Source: Draconibacterium orientale
GTDB lineage: Bacteria > Bacteroidota > Bacteroidia > Bacteroidales > UBA1556
Length of the DNA: 34,028 nucleotides
Reading direction: 5' to 3'
Assembly (NCBI GenBank): GCA_022736595.1
Contig: DZDC01000007.1
Coordinates: 1-34,028 of the forward strand
The notes under the pieces were generated by a model. It searched no databases, was not told the DNA's origin, and worked only from the letters and a program-made list of their open reading frames with translations. A program made the position numbers and the translations under genes. Of this stretch, positions 1 to 9,900 are shown in pieces (the stretch's first letter is position 1; each line of letters opens with the position of its first letter).

Positions 1-92
1 TTGAAACTCAACCTAATGGAAAACGTTTTATTTTATTCCCCAAAAAGGACCACATTAATAGAAGGGTTGACTTTTCAGTTATTGAAGACTAA
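1..92 (+). CDS. C-terminal end of an OmpA-family (peptidoglycan-binding) protein, truncated by the window start
   Basis: Frame 3 reads ETQPNGKRFILFPKKDHINRRVDFSVIED* (stop 90-92). The NRRVDF ending is typical of OmpA C-terminal domains, and a terminator follows. Confidence 0.6.
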   Translation, partial: ETQPNGKRFILFPKKDHINRRVDFSVIED

Positions 93-117
93 TATCTATT
101 TTCAAAAGAATTTTTAT

Positions 118-150
118 AAACCACATCTTTTTAAGATGTGGTTTTTTTAT
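118..150 (+). terminator. Intrinsic terminator after the OmpA-like gene
   Basis: AAACCACATCTT-TTT-AAGATGTGGTTT followed by T-rich sequence. Confidence 0.85.
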
Positions 151-200
151 TGTATCAGTAATTTTGATATTTTCGCCTTACAACTTAAAAGCAATTTCGC

Positions 201-2111
201 ATGACTATTCCACAACTTTTTGAACGCAGTGTCAACAGATTTCCCAACAATTCTTTAGTTTGGGAAAAGGATGCAACAAAAACCTATCAGCCTCTATCCT
301 ACTCTTTAATAAAGAATCGGGTATTAGACTTTGCAAATGGACTCCTTTCTTTAGGAATAACAAAAGATGACCGACTTGCCCTATTGGCTGAAGGAAGAAG
401 TGAATGGCTAATATCAGAATTAGGCATGCTTTATATTGGCGCAATCAACGTGCCTTTAAGTATCAAAATCAATGAACCCTCAGACTTATCATTTAGAATA
501 AAACACAGTGGGTGCAAATTCGTGGTTGTTTCAGAACGACAAATACCTAAAATTCGAGGAATAAAACCTGGACTATCTGAAGTTGAGAAGTACATTATTT
601 TAACGGATACACTTATAAGTCTGGATGACAATGAAATCAGCTACTCACAAGTTTGCGAACTTGGTAGAGCCTTTGCAATTCAAAATCCTAAACTTCTAGA
701 GCAAATTACATCGAGTTTAGAAAATAATCAATTGGCCAACATTAGTTATACCAGCGGAACCACAGCTGACCCCAAAGGAATCATGCTAAGTCATCGTAAT
801 TATACTGCCAATGTTGAACAGGCCAAATCTTTACTTAAAGTACATGAATATTATAGTTCTTTGCTGATTCTACCTTGGGATCATAGTTTTGGACATACCG
901 TCGGACTCTACACTTTGATTGACAATGGGGCTAGTTTATCGGTGGTTGAAATGGGAGCAACTCCTATGGAAACTTTAAGGAATATTCCTAAAAACATTAA
1001 AGAGATAAAACCTACTTTCTTATTAAGTGTGCCTGCCTTGGCTAAAAATTTCAGGAAAAATATCGAAAAAGGAATAAGCGATAAGGGACCAAAGGTAGAG
1101 AAGCTCTTTAATTACGCTCTTAAAATAGCCTATGAATACAATGATTTAGGATACAATAAAGGCACAGGATTTAAGGTATTTAAAAAACCTTTGCTTATGC
1201 TTTTTGATAAAATATTATTTAGTAAAGTCCGTGAAGGATTTGGAGGGCGACTCGAATTCTTTATTGGTGGTGGAGCCTTGTTAGATATTGAATTGCAAAA
1301 GTTTTTTTATGCCATAGGTATTCCCATGTATCAAGGTTATGGACTAAGCGAAAGCGCCCCCATTATTTCATCCAATGCACCATTAAGGCATAAACTTGGT
1401 TCCTCTGGATTTCTAGTAAAAGATCTAGACCTTAAAATTGTAGATTCTGACGACAATGAATTACCTGTTGGCTCAAAAGGTGAAATAGTGGTGAAAGGCG
1501 AAAACGTAATGCTTGGATATTGGAAAAATGAAAAATCCTCTCAAGAAGCATTAAGAAACGGCTGGCTTTACACTGGTGATATGGGCTATATGGATGCTGA
1601 CGGCTTCCTCTATGTGCTTGGTCGCTTCAAAAGCCTATTGATTTCTAATGATGGAGAAAAATATAGCCCCGAAAGCATCGAAGAAGCACTTACCGAACAA
1701 TCAATATATATTGATCAAGTAATGCTCTATAATAACCAGAACAACTATACTACAGCTCTTTTGTTTCCAAACTATCCTCGCCTTAAAAAGACCGTAGAAG
1801 AAAATGGACTTAGCATAAAATCCAATGATGGAGCTCTTTATGCACTTCAAATACTTGAACAAGAAATCAACGAATACCTTGAAGGCGGCAAATATGGAAA
1901 TCAATTTCCAAGTCGTTGGATTCCTGCTGCTATTGGCGTTCTTCCGGATGGCTTTACTGAAGAAAATAAAATGTTGAACTCAACCATGAAAATGGTAAGA
2001 GCTAAGGTATTGGAAAAGTACCAACCAATGATAGATCATCTATATACTCCTGAAGGTAAGAATATGCTTCATCCAAAAAATTTACAGAATGTGATGGAAG
2101 CTAGCAAGTAG
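201..2111 (+). CDS. AMP-dependent synthetase/ligase (long-chain acyl-CoA synthetase-like)
   Basis: 636 aa; P-loop-like YTSGTTADPKGIMLSH, YQGYGLSESAP, GWLYTGDMGYMD. Confidence 0.9.
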   Translation: MTIPQLFERSVNRFPNNSLVWEKDATKTYQPLSYSLIKNRVLDFANGLLSLGITKDDRLALLAEGRSEWLISELGMLYIGAINVPLSIKINEPSDLSFRIKHSGCKFVVVSERQIPKIRGIKPGLSEVEKYIILTDTLISLDDNEISYSQVCELGRAFAIQNPKLLEQITSSLENNQLANISYTSGTTADPKGIMLSHRNYTANVEQAKSLLKVHEYYSSLLILPWDHSFGHTVGLYTLIDNGASLSVVEMGATPMETLRNIPKNIKEIKPTFLLSVPALAKNFRKNIEKGISDKGPKVEKLFNYALKIAYEYNDLGYNKGTGFKVFKKPLLMLFDKILFSKVREGFGGRLEFFIGGGALLDIELQKFFYAIGIPMYQGYGLSESAPIISSNAPLRHKLGSSGFLVKDLDLKIVDSDDNELPVGSKGEIVVKGENVMLGYWKNEKSSQEALRNGWLYTGDMGYMDADGFLYVLGRFKSLLISNDGEKYSPESIEEALTEQSIYIDQVMLYNNQNNYTTALLFPNYPRLKKTVEENGLSIKSNDGALYALQILEQEINEYLEGGKYGNQFPSRWIPAAIGVLPDGFTEENKMLNSTMKMVRAKVLEKYQPMIDHLYTPEGKNMLHPKNLQNVMEASK

Positions 2112-2113
2112 CG

Positions 2114-2908
2114 TTAAGGAATCGATTTTTTACGGCTGCCCATTCCTTGCAATTTTAGTTCTCGATCTACACTAAGTTCGGAAATTGAATTTAATTCGCT
2201 TCCAATGGGCTCTAAAAGAGAAGCTTCATTGGCTTTAGGGTTTTTGATCTTTGAACTAATGGGATAAGCATTCATTTTCTCCGAAGGATAGGAATTTAGC
2301 ATTCGAGTTATATCGGTTAATGGCGTTTTGAGATTGAGCCAAGCAGCCTCTTGGTGTGGATAGAGAATAACAGGCGATCGATGATGTGGAATCCTTTGAA
2401 TGAGATCGTTGGCCGTTGTGGTAATTATACTAAATGAGAACACCTCTGTGCCTGTTTCAGGATTTAACCAAACATCATATATACCAGCAAAAGCAAACGG
2501 ACGTATTTTATCTTTTAGAAAAACGACAAATGGCCTGTCGAGACCTTCCTTTGTTGTACCTTCAATAAATGCATCTGCAATTACCAAACATCGCTGCGAG
2601 CGTATGGATTTACGAAAAGCAGGTTTGGAAATAATGTCTTTAGAACCAGAATAAGTTGGGTCATTTTCCTTATTACGATCTCCTTCAACACGAGCGTTAA
2701 AAAGGATCATATTCTTTTTTGACCAATGCGGCGTCATCCCAAATCTAAAAAGCTGAAGCACGCGGGGATCTTCGGCAGTAATGATAGGCGCTAACTGGCC
2801 TGGCGTGATATTGTAATTGGGTTCAAATTCAAAATGACTTGGGGCAGTCACGTTAAACCGCTTTTCAATCACCTCTATTTTTTGTACCAAAACATACCTG
2901 CCGCACAT
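2114..2908 (-). CDS. SOS response-associated peptidase (YedK/HMCES family)
   Basis: Starts MCGRY with the catalytic Cys2; ITTTANDLIQRIPHHRSPVIL motif typical of SRAP proteins. Confidence 0.93.
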   Translation of the reverse strand: MCGRYVLVQKIEVIEKRFNVTAPSHFEFEPNYNITPGQLAPIITAEDPRVLQLFRFGMTPHWSKKNMILFNARVEGDRNKENDPTYSGSKDIISKPAFRKSIRSQRCLVIADAFIEGTTKEGLDRPFVVFLKDKIRPFAFAGIYDVWLNPETGTEVFSFSIITTTANDLIQRIPHHRSPVILYPHQEAAWLNLKTPLTDITRMLNSYPSEKMNAYPISSKIKNPKANEASLLEPIGSELNSISELSVDRELKLQGMGSRKKSIP

Positions 2909-2920
2909 AATTTTTATTAC

Positions 2921-5272
2921 CTAAAAGGTTAAACTTAAACCCAGAGAAGGCATAAATGGGAGCTGGTCGATGCGCTTGTTTTGAATGCGATCGATATAAA
3001 AGATATTACTTCTATTGTATAAATTGGTGATACTGAGGGTTGCCTCCAAAGTGGATTTATCGGAAAGCAAAAACTTACGCTTCACACTAACATCAAGTCG
3101 ATGATACGAAGGCAGTCTTTTACTATTGATATCACCGTACAAAATACCAATTTGTCCGTTGGCGGTGGTGTAATCAGAATTAATCCCATCGCTAAAATCA
3201 AGCATTTCGTAGTTTCCAGCAGTAGGAGTAAATGGGAAACCACTACCAAAATTCCACCTCAAACTGGCATTCCAAAGTTGCAATTTACCCATCGCATAAT
3301 CCACTACAAGATTAACGTTGTGTCGTCGATCGAAATGCGGAATATAAGTTACAATTCCATCAAAACGATGATTATAGCTCAGAGAATATACAGCCCAAAC
3401 GTACAAATTTTTGAAAGTATATTTTCCTGAAAAGTCAAATCCATAGGCATTTCCAGATTCAATAATGAAATCCTTTTTCAAATAGTCGGGTTTGTCGGCA
3501 TACTCAGGAGTATCTTCAAAAACCTTATTCTTATTCATATTGGTGAGCTGGTTATACCATTTGTAATAAGCTTCAAAATTTAAAGTAATGTGCTTGAACA
3601 AATCATATTCAAGACCTCCAATGAGATGGGTAGATTTTTGAAGTTTATGTTTAAGCTCTTCTCCATTAAATTCTGATTGCAAATTTTCAGGGCCACTAAT
3701 AAACCCATAAAATAAATCCACTACATCCCGATCGGAAGAGCTACTAATCAGGTTTTGAGAATACAATCCTGTGGCAACCTTAATTCTAAGTTCGGAAGTT
3801 AAGTTGTATTTAACCGATAACCGTGGCTCCAATGAAAAATTGGCCAAAGAAGCATAATAATGTAAATGAATGCCAGGTACAATAATTAAGCGAGCCATGC
3901 CAAACTCATTGGATTCATTTTTCTTTTCACCAAACATTAGCTTAGTACTCACATAACCAGCTAATTCTGTGGTATTTTCAATCTGAGAAATGGTTCTATT
4001 TAGTGAATTAGTGTAAGAGAAATCAGTTTTAAATCCTTTAATATCCACACCATAATCAAGTTGATTTCTGCCCATAAAATAGGTGAAATCGAGACCCATA
4101 TCAAAACCTCCCACTTCGCTAAAGCGTGGCAAAGAAGTACCATCGTCAAATTTGATTTTATAATTTGTATAAGAAATATTACTTGAAAGCATCATGGGTG
4201 ATTGACTTGGAATGAGCGTAAATTTCATTCCTCCTCCATAAGATTTCCAATTGTAATTACTAATAGTTTGGTATTGAACATCATCATTAAAGTTAAAACC
4301 AAAAAAATCGGCTCTACTTCCATTGTTTCCATTTAAGGATATTTTTCCATATAAATCGGTAAATGTAAAAGGAAGTCCATTTCCCTCATTCACATATTTA
4401 TAAAGAGTAGGAGCAACTTTATCGATGTATGATTTTTTGACTGAAAGCATATAAGTTACACTTCCCGAATTGGGAGTTTTGGCTTTAACGATGGGTCCTT
4501 CGAGCAAAAGTTTAGCTCCAAAGGTGTTAATATCAACCCGACCCGAGCTTCGAAGTGGGTTTCCGTAACGAGTGGAAATATTCATAACCGATGAAATTCT
4601 TCCACCGTACTCAGCTCCAAATCCACCAGTATAAACATCTACGTTGGATATCATATCCACATCGAAAACGCTAAAGAATCCTATGGAATGAAAGGGATTA
4701 TAAATAGTCATACCGTCGAGCAAAACCATATTCTGAACTGGAGTTCCTCCTCGAATGTAAAGTTGTCCACCTTGATCGCCTGTAAAAACGACTCCAGGAA
4801 TTACTTGCATATATTGAGCTAAATCGGCCTGCCCACCAATGGTAGGGATTCGATTCATGGTTTTAGTAGAAACTTTTACAACTGAAATGTTGGGATCAGA
4901 AATGGCATTTTGGCGCTCAGCGTTGATGGTCGCTCCCTCAAGTTGGATGGAAGCTTGACTTAGCATTATTTTCCTAAATACAATTTCATTTTCTTTAATT
5001 TGAACGGATTGGCTCGTCGAATCATAACCCACAAAGGTTACTACTAATTTATAGGTTCCAGCTTTAAGTTTTGTGATGGCAAAAAAGCCATTTTCATCGG
5101 TAATGGCTCCAAGCGAAGTTCCATGAATATGAACGTTAGCAAAAAGAACAGGTTGACCGGTTTTACTATCGACAACAGTACCTCTGATGACAGTATTTTG
5201 AGCCCAAATCACCGAAGGTATTGAGATGAACAAGATTAAAATAAACCTTAAGACTGAAGAATGTAAGAGCAT
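2921..5272 (-). CDS. TonB-dependent receptor with carboxypeptidase-like regulatory N-domain
   Basis: 783 aa; signal peptide; IRGTVVDSKTGQPVLFANVHIHGTSLGAITDENGFF; plug motif LYIRGGTPVQNMVLLDGMTIYNPFH; C-terminal beta-barrel-like end. Confidence 0.93.
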   Translation of the reverse strand: MLLHSSVLRFILILFISIPSVIWAQNTVIRGTVVDSKTGQPVLFANVHIHGTSLGAITDENGFFAITKLKAGTYKLVVTFVGYDSTSQSVQIKENEIVFRKIMLSQASIQLEGATINAERQNAISDPNISVVKVSTKTMNRIPTIGGQADLAQYMQVIPGVVFTGDQGGQLYIRGGTPVQNMVLLDGMTIYNPFHSIGFFSVFDVDMISNVDVYTGGFGAEYGGRISSVMNISTRYGNPLRSSGRVDINTFGAKLLLEGPIVKAKTPNSGSVTYMLSVKKSYIDKVAPTLYKYVNEGNGLPFTFTDLYGKISLNGNNGSRADFFGFNFNDDVQYQTISNYNWKSYGGGMKFTLIPSQSPMMLSSNISYTNYKIKFDDGTSLPRFSEVGGFDMGLDFTYFMGRNQLDYGVDIKGFKTDFSYTNSLNRTISQIENTTELAGYVSTKLMFGEKKNESNEFGMARLIIVPGIHLHYYASLANFSLEPRLSVKYNLTSELRIKVATGLYSQNLISSSSDRDVVDLFYGFISGPENLQSEFNGEELKHKLQKSTHLIGGLEYDLFKHITLNFEAYYKWYNQLTNMNKNKVFEDTPEYADKPDYLKKDFIIESGNAYGFDFSGKYTFKNLYVWAVYSLSYNHRFDGIVTYIPHFDRRHNVNLVVDYAMGKLQLWNASLRWNFGSGFPFTPTAGNYEMLDFSDGINSDYTTANGQIGILYGDINSKRLPSYHRLDVSVKRKFLLSDKSTLEATLSITNLYNRSNIFYIDRIQNKRIDQLPFMPSLGLSLTF

Positions 5273-5298
5273 TGAGTAAAAATTAGAAGATATCGTAA

Positions 5299-5336
5299 AA
5301 AAACCAGAGGCTGCGTTTCAAGCAATCACAACCTCT
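5299..5336 (-). terminator. Intrinsic terminator downstream of the coiled-coil membrane protein gene
   Basis: Minus strand AGAGGTTG...CAGCCTCT (one G-U pair) followed by GGTTTTTTT. Confidence 0.65.
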
Positions 5337-5372
5337 CCTTGTTTATGGAATAAAATAAAGATAAATAAGCAT

Positions 5373-5897
5373 TTAGGATCCCATTCTCAATTTTGCTTGA
5401 GCGAGTTGTTTCTTTCGAGCCTTGCGAAGCATATACTTATTGGTGAATTCTTCGCCTGGCTTAATTAAAATGGCAACTATTAATTTGAGACTTAATCCAA
5501 CGAAATAGTTATCGCCAAAGTAATCATCGATCATGGGTTCAATAGCCACTTCAGAAATAATAAAAAGTCCAATGGCCATAATCATAACCAGAGTTGCGGC
5601 ACGTCTCCCAATGCGAGCTTCGGTCAACTCATCGATCGTTTGATTCAGTTGATTGTTAAGTTCGGCGAGTTGTACGTTAGAAAGCTCCAGAGCTTCATTG
5701 GTTTTATTAAGCTTTCCTTGAAGTCGATCACTGATTTTGGTAATGATTTTAACCTGATCAATCAGCTCTTCATAATGCTCAACAAGTTTTTTAAACTCGA
5801 GCTGCAATTCCATTTTAGAATACTCGTTCCGTTTTAGAAACTGCTTGCTCTGTTCAAGATTTTCAAGTTCCCGATGATATATGCTCTGGTTTGACAT
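5373..5897 (-). CDS. Small coiled-coil protein with C-terminal hydrophobic (TM) segments, unknown function
   Basis: 174 aa; long heptad-like N-terminal helix, then LVMIMAIGLFIISEVAIEPMI and YFVGLSLKLIVAILI. Start is 8 bp from the SiaC-like gene. Confidence 0.75.
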   Translation of the reverse strand: MSNQSIYHRELENLEQSKQFLKRNEYSKMELQLEFKKLVEHYEELIDQVKIITKISDRLQGKLNKTNEALELSNVQLAELNNQLNQTIDELTEARIGRRAATLVMIMAIGLFIISEVAIEPMIDDYFGDNYFVGLSLKLIVAILIKPGEEFTNKYMLRKARKKQLAQAKLRMGS

Positions 5898-5905
5898 TCT
5901 TAGAA

Positions 5906-6286
5906 TTAATCTTCTATAGGTTTAATTTCGAATGGAAGACCACTCACATCTTGATAATCCTCCCCCGTTTCCATCATTTCTTCGTCATCTTCTTCGTAGT
6001 ACCATTCAACATTAACATCACAACCGTCGTTCAAGAACGATTTGAGTCGCTTTAAAACTTCCAAAATGTATTTAGAGGAACTCGTATTAAAGTACTCGAG
6101 TTTCACTTTAGCCACAACTTTGGCTGGTTTTTCAGCAGAATAAGTATCCAACCACAATAAAATAGGGTTAAAAAATTCGAAGGTGTTTTCAGGAATTGAA
6201 CGTCCGGAAATTTTTAGGATACCAGTCTGTCCATTGAAATCAATTTCAGGGGTTTGCTTTGACCCGTCAATTCTTAAGTTATTCAT
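5906..6286 (-). CDS. DUF1987/SiaC-family partner-switch protein
   Basis: 126 aa; TPEIDFNGQTGILKISGRSIPENTFEFFNPILLWLDTY...LEYFNTSSSKYILEVLKRL matches the SiaC/DUF1987 pattern with the FNTSSSK phospho-acceptor region. Confidence 0.88.
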   Translation of the reverse strand: MNNLRIDGSKQTPEIDFNGQTGILKISGRSIPENTFEFFNPILLWLDTYSAEKPAKVVAKVKLEYFNTSSSKYILEVLKRLKSFLNDGCDVNVEWYYEEDDEEMMETGEDYQDVSGLPFEIKPIED

Positions 6287-6325
6287 AGTATTAAAGTATT
6301 ATTTAATTCAAACCATTTATTAAAA

Positions 6326-6874
6326 CTAGTCCTCTTTACGTTTTGAAACCTTAACTGTGAGGTCAAAAAACGACAGTTTATCATTTACTTGGGTAAAACT
6401 AAAGTCAAGTTTCTGGCCCGATTTGCGAGCCATATCAATCATTCCCAAGTCGGCACCTCCTTTTTGAGAGATCCGGTTATTGTCTAATATTTCTCGATAA
6501 TATTGACGTAATTCATCTTTAGTCAATGAATTTACCCGTTCTATACGATCGCGCAAGGGCGGGATTTCCTTGTTTTTGATATAATTACCAGTTAGGATGT
6601 AGTAATAGTCGTCGTCGTAAAAGAGTTCAAGCATGGCTTTTCTAGAGTTCAGTTCACTTTCATCTTCTGCTTCTGCATGATGATAAAGGTTTTGCATACA
6701 CTCCACTAAAACATTAAAAATCTTTTTTCGAACATTACCTTTTTCAGAAACGGCATCAAGACGAGTTTCCATTATCTGCAAAACCATGGTAATAATATCG
6801 GAGGTGATTTCGCCTTTAAAGGACAACATGATATGATTGTCCATCATCATGCGAAATTTTTCATAGTTATTCAT
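6326..6874 (-). CDS. SiaB-like GHKL-fold protein kinase (DUF6272-type)
   Basis: 182 aa; N-box-like NVLVECMQNLYHHA and G-box-like KGGADLGMIDMARKS; next to the SiaC-like gene. Confidence 0.85.
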   Translation of the reverse strand: MNNYEKFRMMMDNHIMLSFKGEITSDIITMVLQIMETRLDAVSEKGNVRKKIFNVLVECMQNLYHHAEAEDESELNSRKAMLELFYDDDYYYILTGNYIKNKEIPPLRDRIERVNSLTKDELRQYYREILDNNRISQKGGADLGMIDMARKSGQKLDFSFTQVNDKLSFFDLTVKVSKRKED

Positions 6875-6940
6875 ATCAAATATTTTATGAATTTACAATG
6901 GCACTAATTTACATCATTTTTATATTCAACAAAGAAAAAT

Positions 6941-9900
6941 CTACAATCTTATTCCTATCACCAGAACATCATCAATTTGCTCAATGCTCCCTCTCCATTT
7001 TATTAATTGATTATCAAGAATTTGATTTGATTCTTCACCCATTTTTTGGGGTAATTGAAGCAACAATTCTTTGAAGCGTTTCGACATTAATTTCTTTCCA
7101 TCAGCTCCTCCAAATTGGTCAATATAGCCATCTGTTGAAATATATAAGCAATCGCCTTCTTCCAGTTGCAATTCTTTGGTGGTAAATGGAATGTTCATTC
7201 GCTCTGAAACTCCAATGGGCATCCGATCGGCTTTAACTTCAATAAGGCGATTTTGGAAAACTGAATATCCAAATTCAAAATCGATTTTGGATTCATCTAC
7301 TTCATGAGATTTTACTATATACAAGGAATTATAAGCCCCGGCAAACTTTACGTTTCTGGTTTTAGGGTCGATACTTAGAAGTGCAATATCCAGTCCATCC
7401 TTACTTTGCGTATCGCCACTTTGCTTTAGATCGGTAATGATATCGGTACGCATGTGGTTCAATATTTCAGCAGGATCTGTAATTTGCTTTTCTTTAACTA
7501 CTTTATTAAGAGAACTTATACTTATCATGCTCATGAAAGCCCCTGGTACTCCATGCCCTGTACAATCTGCAGCCGCCACGATGAGACGTTGCTTATAAAA
7601 TGTATTCCAATGAAAATCACCACTTACAATATCTTTAGGGCGATAGAACACATGGAATGCACTTAAAACTTTTGCCATGGTATCGTGGGGTGGCAATACC
7701 GCTCTTTGAATGCGTTGAGCATAGTTGATACTATCGGTAATGTCTTTATTCTTTTGAGCGAGAAGTTCGTTCTTATGACTTATTTCAATGGTACGCTCCT
7801 TAACCTTTTGTTCTAATTCAGCTTTTTCCTGTTTAAGTTGACGCTCGCGAACTTTCACAAAAATGACGATGGATATAATTAAAACCAAAGCTGCCAATGT
7901 ATAAAACCATAGCGTTTGCCAAAAAGGAGGTCTTATAGTAAACTTAAGTTGCTGTGGCACTTTGTTCCATATTCCATTATTGTTTTGAGCCATCACTTCA
8001 AAAACGTAATCGCCAGGGGGAAGGGCTGGAAAATTGGCATAAGTCTGATTGGTCGAAGGTTGCCATTCGTTTTGAGCTCCCAACAATCGTACTTTATAAG
8101 CTACTTTTGAAGCATCAGAAATACAAATGGATTTAAAATCAATCAGAATTGAATTTTGAGTATAGCTAAAAACCAATTGATCTGTCATTTCAACATCTTG
8201 AAGGTTAACTCTCAATCTTGTAATTAGTGTAATTGGCTCTAACTTATTAATTGTCAATAATTTCGTATTAATTTCAGTGACTCCTGCAGAAGTTCCACAC
8301 CAGATCAAACCTTTGGAGTCGATATAAACAGCCGAGGGTTTTACTTCTACTCCAATAAATCCAGTATTTGCATCAAAAAACTGTAAATCATTGGTTTTCA
8401 AATTATATACATTCAATCCATTATTGGTTCCGATGATTAAGTTGCCTATTTTATCCAAGGCCAATCCCGAAATAAGGTTGGACCTTAGGCCATTTTCTAA
8501 GGTAAAGTGAGATTTTATGGTCTTATTTTTTACCAAATATAAACCCATTCCTTCAGTTCCAACCCATAGGGAAGCCTCATTTCCAAAAATAGCGGTAGGT
8601 GTAATATTTACTCCAAATGAATAAGGTTTAACATCCGAACCTTTTATCTTGGTTAATCCTTTTTCACGGTGTCCTACCCACAGAACGCCTTCACTATCAT
8701 AATATAAAGCCGAAATGTCATTATTAACTAAACCTGAACTTTGGGTTAATCGTTCTAATCGACCAGATTCGGGTTCATAATACAGCAAGCCATCATAAGT
8801 ACCTACCCAAACATGGTCTTTACCATCAATTTCCATGGCAGTTACATTGGCACTATTGGTTGACATCATAATCATATTAGTTAGATCCAATGCCAATTTC
8901 ATCCTTTTTGCTTTAACACTATAATATGAAACTCCACCACCCCAAGTACCAATCCACATATTGCCCAATTTATCCTTCTTAATAAATCGTATATCATTGG
9001 ATTGCAAGTCAATGTCGTCCTTAACAATAGTTTTTAAAGAACTTACCTTTTCATTTTCCACTTTAGCAATATAGACACCCACATTGCTACCAAACCAATA
9101 TTCATTATCAACAGATGCAATGGATTGTATTTGTACTGGCTTATTATTGGACATTTGATAATAGTTGCGGAAAGCAAATCCTTTAAAAATCAGTAAGCCT
9201 TTGGAATAAGTTCCAATAAGCACATTACCTTCACGATCCGAAGTAATGCAATTGATCTTATCGTCAATCAATCCATTGGCTTCATTAAAGGTAGTAATCT
9301 TACCCTCGTGAAACAAGGAAATGCCGCCACCGTGGGTACCCACCCATGTACGATGGTATTGGTCGGTGAAAATTTCGCTAACCCAATTGGAAGCTAATCC
9401 ATCACGTTGATCATATATTTTTGGAACTGCGTTAATATTGGAATAATAGTAAAGTCCACCATTATAAGTTCCAACCCAAAAACCACCTTTATTATCTTCA
9501 TGAACTTTTATAATACTAAAATATTGGGGCCAGTTGAAAAACATCTCATTAACAAACTCATACTTATTTGTTTTAGAATTCAAATATTTAACGCCGTACC
9601 TCGTAACAAAAAGCATCCCGAGTGAAGGTGAATTGCTCATGGAGAATACATTATTGGAAAGGCCATTCGATTCATTAAGAATGGTATCCACATGAATGAT
9701 TTTGGCATTAGGATCATCAATGCAATAAACACCACTTTCAAGAGTAGCAATGTAAAGGCGCCCATTTTTGTCTACCTTTATATCTGTAATATCCCCTTTA
9801 ACTTTCTTGAGTACTATTTGTTGAAACTTTTTATTTCTATAAACCGACAAGCCTCCAGAAAAATGGCCCACCCAAATTGCCTCATTGGAGTCGGTATAAA

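Noticed and set aside
1-204. 67-aa ORF at the left edge
   Set aside because: It runs through the terminator hairpin at 118-150. The overlapping frame 3 has an OmpA-like ending with a stop at 92 and is the better reading.
3101-3430. 109-aa ORF antisense to the TonB receptor
   Set aside because: No domain, and contained within a strong CDS on the other strand. The same applies to the ORFs at 11219-11578 and 33210-33542.
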